Shown: positions 1 through 8,351 of the stretch, piece by piece
Layout of the letters: every line of letters starts with the position of its first letter
How positions within the stretch are numbered: the stretch's first letter is position 1
Notes under the pieces: model-generated
What the model saw: only the letters and a program-made list of their open reading frames with translations
The model's database searches: none
Told to the model about the DNA's origin: nothing
Assembly: GCA_016871055.1 (NCBI GenBank)
Contig: VFZW01000008.1
Span: 1 to 45,466 of the forward strand
DNA: 45,466 bases
Origin: Acidobacteriota bacterium
GTDB lineage: Bacteria; Acidobacteriota; Terriglobia; Bryobacterales; Bryobacteraceae
Direction of reading: 5' to 3'
Position numbers and translations under genes: made by a program

Positions 1-26
1 GCGCCTGTTCCAACAGGCGCCTTTTC
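1..26 (+). terminator. Rho-independent terminator at the left edge
   Basis: GCGCCTGT and ACAGGCGC form a perfect 8-bp stem around TCCA, followed by CTTTTCC. It would end a forward gene lying to the left of the window. The T tract is short, so strength is uncertain. Confidence 0.6.
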
Positions 27-72
27 CAATTCCGATGACAATTTGGGCCGCGCGCCCACGCATGAGAGAGTG

Positions 73-1062
73 ATGCGGCACTGGAGGCAAATCGGAGCGA
101 TGGTTCTGGCCGCCGGAATGCAGCTAAGCTGTGGCGCTATGTTCGGGCCGAAAACAACAAAACAAGAAATAAAAGGCTTCGGACAAATCGGCGTGCCGTC
201 ATCGCTGGGGAAGGCGTCGGCATTCGTGCGTAACGAATACGCCATCATCGGCTTTTACCGATCCTTTTCATTTCTCGAGTCATTTCGGTGGATGGGCTCG
301 TCGACGCCGTGGCGCGAGGCGCTGATTGTTACGGTGACTCGGCCGGGCAGGAATGTCTCGCGGCCCGCGGTCCACGAAGCCGGCGAGCACTGCGAGGACA
401 TCCGGTGGCTGAGTGCAAGCGAAACGGTTCGTGTCGGCGAATGCATGTACCGGGTGAACGCGAGCGAACGGAAGTCGTGGCTGGTCGCGGCGGACGATCC
501 GCAGCGCAGGGTGTCGATGGCCTATCGCGCGTTTCAACAGGACGTTTCGCGGGAGAAGGCGGTAGAGATTTTGACGGCGGCGATGACGAGCTACCAGCCG
601 TTGCCGAATCAGGACGCGCCGTTTCAAGCGATCGACGATGCGGAAAGGAAGGAAGAACAGGCCGGGCTGAAAGCCGAGGCGGAGGTGCTTGCGTGGATCG
701 AGAAGAAGGGCTGGCCTCGGCCGGAGTTACAGAAGACTGTTGTTGTTGGCGATCTCGCTTATGTGCGCTGGCACCGGGCGCAGCCGGAGATCGACTTCGT
801 GTGCCTGGTGGGATCGACGCCGCTCGGCGCCGAACCGAAGCTCGACCCGCGCTTCGACGGCGGAACGTTGCGGCAGTATCAGGGCGAGTGGAAGAATCTC
901 GGTCTGGAGGACTGGTACAACTACACGCCGATGGACGCCTTCAAGGAGCGCGCTTTCGATCCGGCGCGGCAGTATCACTTCTACCGCACCTCGACGGGTG
1001 CGGAGTATCTGGACGAGTTCGTGGCTGCGTGCGAGGCGCCGAAGCAAATGCTTCAGCGTTGA
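73..1062 (+). CDS. Hypothetical exported protein
   Basis: About 329 residues from the ATG at 73, which has a GAGAGAG purine run just upstream. An in-frame GTG at 70 and TTG at 43 are alternatives. The N-terminus has a short basic stretch, a hydrophobic run (AMVLAAG) and then LSCG, which suggests a signal peptide or weak lipobox, although the -3 residue is not typical. The rest is mixed alpha/beta with many Trp and Tyr and no motif I recognise. Third-position GC is high throughout, so it is probably a real gene. Its stop overlaps the convergent 2H-phosphoesterase stop by 10 bp. Function unknown. Confidence 0.7.
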   Translation: MRHWRQIGAMVLAAGMQLSCGAMFGPKTTKQEIKGFGQIGVPSSLGKASAFVRNEYAIIGFYRSFSFLESFRWMGSSTPWREALIVTVTRPGRNVSRPAVHEAGEHCEDIRWLSASETVRVGECMYRVNASERKSWLVAADDPQRRVSMAYRAFQQDVSREKAVEILTAAMTSYQPLPNQDAPFQAIDDAERKEEQAGLKAEAEVLAWIEKKGWPRPELQKTVVVGDLAYVRWHRAQPEIDFVCLVGSTPLGAEPKLDPRFDGGTLRQYQGEWKNLGLEDWYNYTPMDAFKERAFDPARQYHFYRTSTGAEYLDEFVAACEAPKQMLQR

Positions 1063-1643
1063 TCGAGAGTCGAAGCCATTTCCAGATGAGTCGATTTCAG
1101 ATCGACCCAGCAGTCCTTGGCGACACTTTTCACGAACACGAGCGTCTCGACGCCGAACGAGCGCGGGCCGTCGTAGGCCGCCCAGCGCGCGCGGCACAGT
1201 GCGAGTTTCTCTTCGAGTTGCTCCACCGGGAAATCCTGTGCGAGGGTGATGTGCGGCGAGTACCTGAACTTTTCATCAAAACGAAACGGCCCTTGATCCA
1301 GGGCCGCGTGTGCGTCGATGAGCTCTTGCTTGCCTTGCGTCACCGAGATGTAGATGACGGTGCTGTTCTCGAAATAGGTCACTTCGCCGAGCCGCACTTC
1401 GAAGGCGTTTAGGCGCGACGCATGTTCTCGCAGCCAGCGCGCGGCGGCTTCTTCGTCACCCGTGATCGAGCGCGGCGGAAGGATCGACACATGCGAAGCG
1501 AGTCCGCAGCCGCACACCGCCTCCCCACGCAGGTTCAACAGAAACTCTCCGAGTTGCCCGTCGATGTAAGCAACTGCTCCGTACGGCCGGTCGGCGTGCG
1601 GATTGGAACATTGGCCGGATGAAGGGCCGTCGGTCGATTCCAT
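1053..1643 (-). CDS. 2H phosphoesterase (2'-5' RNA ligase family) protein
   Basis: 196 residues from the ATG at 1643; the open frame continues upstream but the ATG sits 2 bp after the stop of the preceding gene. Two HxS/T signatures are visible: H51-V-S53 (in SHVSILPP) and H131-I-T133 (in SPHITLAQ), spaced as in the 2H superfamily. Family members include RNA ligase-like proteins, cyclic phosphodiesterases and enzymes acting on 2'-5' or cyclic nucleotide bonds, and the substrate cannot be told from sequence. It is the last gene of the reverse operon kinase/ParD-like/patatin/107-residue protein/2H. It overlaps the convergent upstream gene by 10 bp, which leaves no room for a separate terminator. 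Confidence 0.8.
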   Translation of the reverse strand: MESTDGPSSGQCSNPHADRPYGAVAYIDGQLGEFLLNLRGEAVCGCGLASHVSILPPRSITGDEEAAARWLREHASRLNAFEVRLGEVTYFENSTVIYISVTQGKQELIDAHAALDQGPFRFDEKFRYSPHITLAQDFPVEQLEEKLALCRARWAAYDGPRSFGVETLVFVKSVAKDCWVDLKSTHLEMASTLDQR

Positions 1644-1645
1644 AC

Positions 1646-1969
1646 TTACAGTGTACTCGCCTCGGCGGGTTGTTCGGAGGGCGCCTGCTCGGCGGGCTTC
1701 ACTTCGGGGATGACCCATTTGGCGTCTTCGAAACCGACATACTTGCAGATCTTCAGCGCGCCGAGTTCGGTCTCGAGCAGATCGCCGACATCGAGCGGGC
1801 TTTCGGTGGCGCGGAGTTGTTCCCAAGCCTCGTAAACATTGGTCGCTTCGACGGTTCCGGCTTCGATGTAGTCGCGGAGTTTCACGGCCGATTCGCCGCT
1901 CGTGTGCGGGGCGTTGCGGAAGTGCTGGCGCACGTGGTCCCGCATGCGGAATACACGGTAAGTGGGCAT
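1646..1969 (-). CDS. Conserved 107-residue protein of unknown function
   Basis: 107 residues from an ATG at 1969. The N-terminus (YRVFRMRDHVRQHFR) and the centre (PLDVGDLLE, ICKYVGFEDAKW) look like a small protein I associate with acidobacterial genomes, but I know no assigned function. The charged C-terminal tail is rich in Ala, Glu and Pro. It lies 6 bp after the stop of the extended patatin frame (1976) and 2 bp before the 2H-phosphoesterase start, so it is almost certainly cotranscribed with both. No signal peptide or membrane segment is seen, so it is likely cytoplasmic. Confidence 0.75.
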   Translation of the reverse strand: MPTYRVFRMRDHVRQHFRNAPHTSGESAVKLRDYIEAGTVEATNVYEAWEQLRATESPLDVGDLLETELGALKICKYVGFEDAKWVIPEVKPAEQAPSEQPAEASTL

Positions 1970-1975
1970 TCCCGA

Positions 1976-2143
1976 CTATTGTCGCGCAAAGTGCGCGCGC
2001 GCCGCCGCGCGGCCTTCTTCGATCCAGCGTTCGATGTTGGCTGTGTTCCAGATCGCGCTGCTCCGTAATGGCCCGAGCCGCTTGAGCGGTTCGATGATCG
2101 CGCCGGTGCGTTGGCGCTTCGCACGCCCCCAGCCGAACCACCA
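1976..2143 (-). pseudogene. In-frame 3' continuation of the patatin gene beyond TGA
   Basis: Directly after the TGA at 2144-2146 the same frame encodes WWFGWGRAKRQ, then a segment with IIEPLKRLGPL and WNTANIERWIEEGR, ending at a TAG at 1976-1978. The basic/aromatic composition fits a membrane-proximal patatin C-terminus. The TAG lies 6 bp before the next gene, in keeping with the tight spacing of this operon. If the TGA were the native stop there would be an unusual 174-bp gap here. I read this as the lost C-terminal part of the patatin. Confidence 0.65.
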
Positions 2144-2689
2144 TCAGGGCAGGTGCGTCCACACGTTGACGGCCAATATCTCGGTCGCGCCCATCTGGCG
2201 CGCGGCGAAGGTGGGGCAGGGATCTCGCAGACCACCGTCGACCGAGAGCACACCGTCGAGGCGTTTGGCGGGCAGGACAAACGGGATGGCGCAGGAGGCG
2301 AGGATCGTGTCGGACGTGATGTTTTCGGTGATGAGGACTTGTTCGAGATTCCAGCCCTGGCTGACGACGACGCCGAGTTGTTTTTTCGGCCGGAAGTTTC
2401 GCATCATCTCGCGGATGGTGGTTTCGAGGATAGTGGTATCCGCGAAGCCGTCCAGGAAGTAGCGCGGGCAGTGGAGCTTGAGCGTTGCTGCGGGTTCGCT
2501 GGAGAGCCAGAGTTTGACGAGGCCGGCGGCGGACATACCGCCGGCGATGGCGCAGGCGTTGAGCGCGCCGGCGGAGGCGCCGACAATCGTGTCGAATTCG
2601 AAGCGGTTTTCGATGACTGTGTAGGCGCCGGCTTCGAAGGCGCCCCAGAGGCCGCCGCCGCCGAGGACTAGGGCGGATTTGTGGCTCAA
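2144..2689 (-). CDS. Patatin-like phospholipase, ends at an in-frame TGA
   Basis: 181 residues from a TTG start at 2689 that overlaps the previous stop by 4 bp (TTGA). The patatin hallmarks are present: glycine-rich oxyanion loop GGGGLWG at 10-16, nucleophile elbow GASAG at 37-41 (Ser39) and the DGG of the Ser-Asp dyad with Asp151. The family hydrolyses acyl esters of membrane lipids. The frame stops at a TGA (2144-2146), but the same frame stays open for 55 further codons to 1976. The catalytic dyad is intact, so a truncated enzyme could still fold, although patatins usually have more sequence after DGG. Either the stop is genuine (recent nonsense mutation) or it is a sequencing error. Confidence 0.85.
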   Translation of the reverse strand: MSHKSALVLGGGGLWGAFEAGAYTVIENRFEFDTIVGASAGALNACAIAGGMSAAGLVKLWLSSEPAATLKLHCPRYFLDGFADTTILETTIREMMRNFRPKKQLGVVVSQGWNLEQVLITENITSDTILASCAIPFVLPAKRLDGVLSVDGGLRDPCPTFAARQMGATEILAVNVWTHLP

Positions 2690-2949
2690 GGTTTCTTTGT
2701 TTTGTTCGCGTGGCGCGCGATCAACTGCTGGCGCTTTTGCTCGATGTACTCCGGCGTGATCTCGATCGATTGACCGGAGTTTAGGCCTTCGAGCAGGAGT
2801 TGTTCCAGTCTTTCCCCGGCTGCTTCGCGCCCGTCCGCGATTACGACCGCAAGATTTTCGAACGCCTTCCCGAATCGCTTGTGCGCTTCCGCTTGCGCCG
2901 CTTCGAACTTCTTGCGGCGGGCGGCGGGCGAGATGGGTCTCTGCGGCAT
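2686..2949 (-). CDS. Small ParD-like protein
   Basis: 87 residues from the ATG at 2949 (a TTG at 2955 is an alternative). The first half is a charged, Ala-rich probable helix. The second half has LLLEGLNSG followed by an ITPEY-IEQKRQQ motif, resembling the C-terminal tail of ParD-type antitoxins, where a LxSGxxxxxTxE linker precedes the toxin-binding helix. There is no clear ribbon-helix-helix N-terminus and no ParE-like toxin next to it. It starts just after the kinase stop (2956) and its stop overlaps the patatin start by 4 bp, so expression is probably coupled to both. A toxin-antitoxin role is not supported by context; it may be an adaptor. Confidence 0.6.
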   Translation of the reverse strand: MPQRPISPAARRKKFEAAQAEAHKRFGKAFENLAVVIADGREAAGERLEQLLLEGLNSGQSIEITPEYIEQKRQQLIARHANKTKKP

Positions 2950-2955
2950 ATGCAA

Positions 2956-5478
2956 TTACTCTCGCACATCGGGCTCCGGCGGCGGGGCCTCGGGGATGCG
3001 CCAGTGCCGGAACCAGCTTCGCCAGCCAGTTTCGGGTTGGGCGAAGCCTTCGAGAATGGCGATGTTGTAGCGAAGATTTCCAGTGGTCAGGAGGAAGTGC
3101 TTGCCGTCGGGATGGAGATCGAGGCTGCTGATGACGTCGGCTGGGTCGAGTTCGACTTCGATTTCGGTGCGTTCGGCGCCGGTGCGCGCGTCGAGCGCAA
3201 CGATAGAGCGGCCGTTCGGACGGTAGCAGTAAAGCGTGCGGCCGCCGTCACCGAAGATCACGCTGGTGTATTGCCTAGTGCCGATCTCCCATTTCGAAGT
3301 TTTTCCGTCAGGCGCCATTAGATACCAAGCTCGATTCGGCGCTGGGACCGAATACAGTACCGAACCATCGGGCGAACAGGCAATTAGGCCACCATCCTTC
3401 ACGGTGACGGCGGTTCCGCCCTGGCTCGGAATCTTTCGCACCTGCCCGTTCTCGCTGAACCAAATCCACTCGCCGTCCGGCGACCAGCAAAATGATCCGG
3501 CGATGCCTTCGCTGGTGAGAATCCGGACGGTACGGCCACCGCCCGACGGAGCGATCGCGATGCCCTTTCTGTCACCTTCAAAAATTGCCACGCCTGTGCC
3601 ATCCGGGGAGAACCGGGCGCTGCCGGACTCCGAGGACCCAATTCGCGATGCCTCCGATCCGTCGGCACGCATCGTCATGATTCCGTTATTTCGCCCGCCG
3701 CCGGTGGCGATGCGGTCCCCGGTAGGAGACCATACCCCTAGCCATCCCGCGCCGATCTCGCGGACGCGCTTGCCGCTGATGGAATATTCCACCAACCTCC
3801 AGTCCGGCTGGCCGCTGGAGAATGCGACTCTCCGTCCGTCCGCGCTCACATCCAGGCTGACGATGACACCAGCTCCGGCGTGGAGCAATCGGCGGCTTGG
3901 GCCGCGCGAGTCGGCCAGGAGGAGTTGCGAGGAACGAGCCGATGGGTCACTCCGCTGCTGAATTACGATATGCCGACTATCCGGGAACAGCTTGAGCGCG
4001 CGGCTTCCGCGCGCGGCCTCGATCCGTCTCGATTCGCCGCCCTGCTTGAGCGGTATCACCCAGGATCCAGAAGGCATGGAAAACAACAGCTCCTCGCCGT
4101 TCGCGGAGACATCGAACCAAGACGCAAACCCTTCAGGCACTGAAATATGGCCAAGTTCCCTCGGCGCCGACCCGAACGGCGAGCTGACAAATAGTTTCTG
4201 TTTGCCGGCCACAGGGCGAGGGAAATAGGCGTCGCCGCTCTTATTCGCAATCGTGAAGACAGAGGCGTTTTCCAGCATTTTTTGCGGCGTTCCGCCTGCT
4301 AAACTGACGCACCACAAATCGCGAGTTGATAGATAGCAGACCTTCGCGCCGTTAGCGGTCCATCTGGGGGAAAACAAGCTATCTCCCCTGGCGATAATCA
4401 CCGGGCGGGGCAGACCCAACGTCTGTACGGCCAACTCGGTCAGGCCGTTGTAGTTCTGCGTGTACACGACCGACTGGCCGTCGGGAGAAAATGCAGGACG
4501 GACCTTCGACGCCGGCCCAAACGTGAGCGGCGTCACGCGTAACGGCTCAACGCCTTCGTTCGCAACCATCGCCAATTTCGCGCCGCCAAGGGCGCCAATC
4601 ACCAGCGTCGCCGCTGCGATCCAAAACGGGGTGCGCTTTGTTGCGGACTTCTGCGCGGGTAACGACTCCGTCGTCAGCGCCACCCGGCCCGACAGAGCCC
4701 GCAGCGCCAGCGCCAAATCCTTAGCCGACTGAAAGCGCTGCTCCTTATCCTTCTCCAAACACGCGCGGATGAGTTCACGCACGCCGGCGGGCACGGCGTC
4801 GGGGAGTTCCGGCGGGTCGTCCTTCAGCGCGGCGTTCATGGCTTCGACGGCGGTCGGGCCATCGAAGGCGCGCTTCGCCGCAAGCAGTTCGTAAACCAGC
4901 GCGCCGAAGCTGAAGATGTCCGAGCGGGCGTCGACCGATTCGCCGCGCACTTGCTCGGGCGACATGTAGCCCGCGGTTCCCATGACGGTGCCGGCGGCGG
5001 TGAGCGTGGCGTCGGTGGAACCGGGCGCGCGCTGGGCGAGACCGAAGTCGAGAATCTTGGCGCGGCCGTCACGGGTGAGCATGACGTTATCGGGCTTGAG
5101 GTCGCGGTGCGTGATGCCCTTGGCGTGCGCGGCGGCGAGGCCGTCGGCGATCTGCGCGGCGATGTCGAGCGCTTTGCGCTGTTGCAGCTTCGCGTCGCGC
5201 AGCGTTTCGCCGTCGACCAACTCGGAGACCATGAAGTTCTCGCCGATGTCGAACACGGCGACGATGTTCGGGTGATTTAGCGCGGCGACGGCCTTGGCTT
5301 CGGTTTCGAAACGGTTGCGGCGCTGGCTGTCGTTGGCGAAGGCTTCGGGCAGGATTTTGAGGGCGACGTCGCGGTTAAGGCGGGTGTCGCGGGCTTTGTA
5401 GACTTCGCCCATGCCGCCCGCGCCGAGTGGCGCGATGACTTCGTACGGTCCGAGTTTTGTGCCGGCGGCTAGGGGCAT
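2956..5478 (-). CDS. Ser/Thr protein kinase with C-terminal PD40 beta-propeller
   Basis: 840 residues. The N-terminal Hanks-type kinase shows every catalytic motif: glycine loop GAGGMGEV (19-26), Lys41 in VALKIL, HRDLKPDN (124-131, Asp126), DFG (144-146) and SPEQ in the activation segment. A single membrane helix (FWIAAATLVIGALGG) follows at about 285-305. The remaining 500 or so residues are repeated WxPDG/FSPDG blades of a TolB/PD40-type propeller, which should lie outside the membrane as a sensor. This layout is common in Acidobacteria. It is the first gene of the reverse operon reaching 1053 and is divergent from the DUF433 gene, with 35 bp between the starts. All catalytic residues are intact, so an active signalling kinase is expected; the ligand is unknown. 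Confidence 0.92.
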   Translation of the reverse strand: MPLAAGTKLGPYEVIAPLGAGGMGEVYKARDTRLNRDVALKILPEAFANDSQRRNRFETEAKAVAALNHPNIVAVFDIGENFMVSELVDGETLRDAKLQQRKALDIAAQIADGLAAAHAKGITHRDLKPDNVMLTRDGRAKILDFGLAQRAPGSTDATLTAAGTVMGTAGYMSPEQVRGESVDARSDIFSFGALVYELLAAKRAFDGPTAVEAMNAALKDDPPELPDAVPAGVRELIRACLEKDKEQRFQSAKDLALALRALSGRVALTTESLPAQKSATKRTPFWIAAATLVIGALGGAKLAMVANEGVEPLRVTPLTFGPASKVRPAFSPDGQSVVYTQNYNGLTELAVQTLGLPRPVIIARGDSLFSPRWTANGAKVCYLSTRDLWCVSLAGGTPQKMLENASVFTIANKSGDAYFPRPVAGKQKLFVSSPFGSAPRELGHISVPEGFASWFDVSANGEELLFSMPSGSWVIPLKQGGESRRIEAARGSRALKLFPDSRHIVIQQRSDPSARSSQLLLADSRGPSRRLLHAGAGVIVSLDVSADGRRVAFSSGQPDWRLVEYSISGKRVREIGAGWLGVWSPTGDRIATGGGRNNGIMTMRADGSEASRIGSSESGSARFSPDGTGVAIFEGDRKGIAIAPSGGGRTVRILTSEGIAGSFCWSPDGEWIWFSENGQVRKIPSQGGTAVTVKDGGLIACSPDGSVLYSVPAPNRAWYLMAPDGKTSKWEIGTRQYTSVIFGDGGRTLYCYRPNGRSIVALDARTGAERTEIEVELDPADVISSLDLHPDGKHFLLTTGNLRYNIAILEGFAQPETGWRSWFRHWRIPEAPPPEPDVRE

Positions 5479-5513
5479 TGGCGCTGTTACATTCTATCGT
5501 TAGACTAGGGGCG

Positions 5514-5792
5514 ATGACGAATTCGGAGTTGATCGTTTCCGATTCCAAGGTCATGCTGGGCAAGCCCGTGATTCGCGGAACGCGGATTACGGTTGAGCTG
5601 ATTTTGGAGAAGTTGTCGGCGGGCCAATCGATCGAGCGAATGCTTGAGGCGCATCGGCATATCAAGCGTGAAGAGATCTTGGCAGCCATCGCGTATGCGG
5701 CTAAAGTTGTGCACGCTCAGTTCGTTTCGACGTTGCCTGACGGCGAGTGCGATTCCTTCGCCGATTCGGAGTGGTCTGTGGAGTTAGTATAA
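5514..5792 (+). CDS. DUF433 antitoxin-like protein
   Basis: 92 residues from the ATG at 5514 (AGGGG just upstream). The motif KPVIRGTRITVELILEKL followed by S-x-E-R-M-L-EAH and EEILAAIAYA is the DUF433 signature, a winged-helix fold usually found as the antitoxin partner of DUF5615 PIN-like toxins. The usual DUF5615 gene is absent downstream; instead a Uma2 nuclease follows 4 bp after the stop. It could repress the shared 35-bp divergent promoter region with the kinase operon, but no operator was identified. Confidence 0.85.
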   Translation: MTNSELIVSDSKVMLGKPVIRGTRITVELILEKLSAGQSIERMLEAHRHIKREEILAAIAYAAKVVHAQFVSTLPDGECDSFADSEWSVELV

Positions 5793-5796
5793 AAGC

Positions 5797-6369
5797 ATGG
5801 CCGCGCCGAACATTCCGTGGGTTTCTCCGGAGGAGTTCCTTGACATGGAGGAGCGGTCGGAGACGAAGCATCATTACTATCGGGGGTTGATTACGGCGAT
5901 GGCCGGTGGGTCGCCCGAGCATTCAGCCTTGGCAATGAACTTGGGCGCCGAGTTACGCGCCGCGTTGCGAAAGACCGGTTGCAGAGTTTTCAATTCAGAC
6001 CTCATGATTCAAACCGGATCAGGCGAAATGCTCGCCTACCCCGATGTATCGGTGGTTTGCGGGCCATTCAAACGGATGCCCACGAGGCGCAACGTCGTCA
6101 CAAATCCGTTCTTTGTCGCCGAAGTCCTATCGCCCTCTACCGAAGCGAATGACAGGGGCGAGAAGTCACGAGAGTACCGGCTAACGCCGACGCTCCGCCA
6201 GTACGCTCTGCTCTCGCAAGAAACTCCGCTCATCGAAGTCCATACGCGCCACGACGACGGCACTTGGCGCATCACTGAATTCGAAGGCCTAGACGCGACG
6301 CTCGACCTCACCGCCCTTAACTGCCGCATTCCCCTGGCCGATCTTTACGACGGCGTGTTCGACGAATAG
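5797..6369 (+). CDS. Uma2-family PD-(D/E)XK endonuclease
   Basis: 190 residues. Begins with the family pattern MxxEEFLDME-x-xSE-xKHHYYRGLITAMAGGSPEHS, then YPDVSVVCG (PD acidic residue) and FFVAEVLSPSTEANDRGEK, which supplies the E-x-K part of the restriction-enzyme-like core. Uma2 (DUF820) proteins occur in many copies in cyanobacteria and Acidobacteria; their function is not settled, and nuclease activity is inferred from fold. It lies 4 bp after DUF433, so the two are probably cotranscribed. A second Uma2 is at 22108-22707. Confidence 0.88.
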   Translation: MAAPNIPWVSPEEFLDMEERSETKHHYYRGLITAMAGGSPEHSALAMNLGAELRAALRKTGCRVFNSDLMIQTGSGEMLAYPDVSVVCGPFKRMPTRRNVVTNPFFVAEVLSPSTEANDRGEKSREYRLTPTLRQYALLSQETPLIEVHTRHDDGTWRITEFEGLDATLDLTALNCRIPLADLYDGVFDE

Positions 6370-6395
6370 CCGCCAGTAGCGATAAACTCCCTGTA

Positions 6396-8351
6396 GTGCG
6401 ACTTTTCGTATTTTTCCTCGCCGCAATGGCGCTGATGGCGCAGTCGGACCGCGCCACGGCCGAATGGGCGCTGCAGTTCGGCGGGCGCGTGCGGCTGGTT
6501 GGCTCACACGCCTGGCTTGTCGATAGAACAGAACTGCCCAAGAACGATTTTCGGCTCGAAGGCGTCGATTTGGTCGGCACGATCATCGACCCGAAGGACA
6601 TGGCGAAGTTGAGCACCGCCACCGAACTGCGCGAAGTGATTTTGCCCGGCACGATATTCAATCCCGGCGCGGGATCGACGCTCGACGTCAACACGGAGTT
6701 GAAGGCGCTGGCCGCGTTGACTAAGCTCGACAAGCTGGGCTTCTCGCTGCACTTCCTAGCCAGCGTCAACGTGCAGGACAAGGGCATGAAAGAATTCGCC
6801 AACCTGACTCAGATACGCGAGCTTCGGTTGGCGATGACGCGGTTGAAGGGCGAGTCGCTGGCTCCGTTCGTCAATGTCGAGAAGCTCGACTTGAACTACA
6901 CGCCCGTGAACGATGACGGGTTGAAGTCCGTCTCCGGCATGAAGAAGCTGCGCACGCTGACGCTGAAGGACACGTTCGTCAGCGATAAGGGTCTCACCTC
7001 GGTCTCGGATCTAACGACACTCGAAGCGCTCGATCTGTATGGCTGCAAGGTCACCGATGCGGGCGTTGAACACTTGAGGAATCTGACAAATTTGAAGCAG
7101 CTCAACCTGCTCGGCGCGCCATTGACCGATGACGCCACTAAGACGCTGGCGCGCATGACGAAGCTGACCGAGTTGAATCTCTACCGCAGCCAGATCACCA
7201 ACGCAGGGCTGGCGAATTTGAAGACGCTGACGAAACTGTCGTCGCTCGATTTGCGCTACACACGCGTGACGCGCAACGGCGTCGAGGACTTTAAGGCCGC
7301 CGTGCCGGGCGTGCAGATCGTCTTTCAAGAGAGCGCGCCGCAACAGGGCGATCCGCGGCTGCGGACGTCGAAACCCGACTCGGCGACCGACGCGGCGATT
7401 GCGACGTGGATCGAGCGGCTGGGCGGGCGGGCGTCGATCGAGCAAGGGCTGATTCGCTCGGTCGATCTGTCGCGCACGGCCGTGACCGATGCACAGTTGG
7501 CGCACTTGCAGACGCTGCGAGGGCTGGAAAGGCTTCGGTTGAATACGACCGAAGTCGGCGATGTCGGCATGGCGCAGGTGGCGAAACTGCGCGGACTGCG
7601 CGATCTCGATCTGGGACACACGATGGTTTCCGACGCGGGGCTGGCGCGGCTCGGCGCGCTCGAAAAGCTGCAACGGATCGCGCTGCATCACACGCTGGCC
7701 AAGGGCGAGGTGTTGGACAAGCTGGCGTCGCTGGAAGACATCGACCTCGCCAACACCGGTGCCAACGACCGCACGGTCGCGGCGCTGGCCGCGGTAAAGG
7801 GGCTGCACACGCTGCGGCTGGCCTACACTGAGATAACCGATTCGGCGCAGGTCGAAAAACTGCAATCGGTGCGGCATCTGAACCTGATGAGCACCGACAT
7901 CACCGACGACATTATGCAAGCGGTTGGGCAGTTGGTGAATCTGGAAAGCCTGAACTTGAACTACACGCGGACCGGGCCGAAGACGGCGGCGCATGTGGCG
8001 AAGCTGACCAAACTGAGGTCGCTCGAAGCGGTGCGGACGCGCTGGAACGACGAGTCGGTGGTTCAGCTAGCAAATTTGGGAGCGTTGACGGCGTTGAATC
8101 TCGATTACGTCAGCGTGTCGGAAAAGGGCATTGCGAAGTTGCCGGCGTCGCTGACCTCGCTGCGGCTGGACACGGCCAACTTGAGCGACGACGGTCTATC
8201 CGCGTTTGCGAAATTGACAAATCTGCGAACGCTGAATATCTATCACACGCTGGTCACCGAGGCCGGACTGAAGAAGCTGCAGGAGATGCTGCCGGGCTGC
8301 GCGATCGTGTTCGACCCGCAGTCGTCGCTGCCGAACAGGAGGAAGAGCTGA
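6396..8351 (+). CDS. Exported leucine-rich repeat protein (two modules)
   Basis: 651 residues from a GTG start with no convincing Shine-Dalgarno. Residues 1-20 form a signal peptide (FVFFLAAMALMAQ). The rest is leucine-rich repeats of the type LTxLxxLxLxxTxVTDxGL, common in Planctomycetes and Solibacter. Two halves are visible: one opens with TAEWALQFGGRVR and closes with a VPGVQIVF motif near 7320; the other opens with IATWIERLGGRAS near 7390 and closes with LPGCAIVF. The stop overlaps the next LRR start (TGATG), so they are coupled. Likely a periplasmic or surface binding protein; no enzymatic domain seen. Confidence 0.85.
   Translation: MRLFVFFLAAMALMAQSDRATAEWALQFGGRVRLVGSHAWLVDRTELPKNDFRLEGVDLVGTIIDPKDMAKLSTATELREVILPGTIFNPGAGSTLDVNTELKALAALTKLDKLGFSLHFLASVNVQDKGMKEFANLTQIRELRLAMTRLKGESLAPFVNVEKLDLNYTPVNDDGLKSVSGMKKLRTLTLKDTFVSDKGLTSVSDLTTLEALDLYGCKVTDAGVEHLRNLTNLKQLNLLGAPLTDDATKTLARMTKLTELNLYRSQITNAGLANLKTLTKLSSLDLRYTRVTRNGVEDFKAAVPGVQIVFQESAPQQGDPRLRTSKPDSATDAAIATWIERLGGRASIEQGLIRSVDLSRTAVTDAQLAHLQTLRGLERLRLNTTEVGDVGMAQVAKLRGLRDLDLGHTMVSDAGLARLGALEKLQRIALHHTLAKGEVLDKLASLEDIDLANTGANDRTVAALAAVKGLHTLRLAYTEITDSAQVEKLQSVRHLNLMSTDITDDIMQAVGQLVNLESLNLNYTRTGPKTAAHVAKLTKLRSLEAVRTRWNDESVVQLANLGALTALNLDYVSVSEKGIAKLPASLTSLRLDTANLSDDGLSAFAKLTNLRTLNIYHTLVTEAGLKKLQEMLPGCAIVFDPQSSLPNRRKS

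Noticed and set aside
2144-2146. UGA as selenocysteine in the patatin
   Set aside because: Patatins are not known selenoproteins, the position is not catalytic, and no SECIS-like hairpin is evident right after the codon.
1053-2689. CBASS defence system
   Set aside because: Patatin and a 2H phosphoesterase are present but there is no CD-NTase, ubiquitin-like or HORMA/TRIP13 gene.
2686-2949. Complete ParDE toxin-antitoxin pair
   Set aside because: No ParE-like ORF adjoins; neighbours are a kinase and a patatin, so only a ParD-like tail is claimed.
7011-7994. 327-codon reverse frame opposite the LRR gene
   Set aside because: Mirror of the leucine repeats (Gln/Arg/Leu-rich); the forward frame has the LRR consensus and signal peptide.
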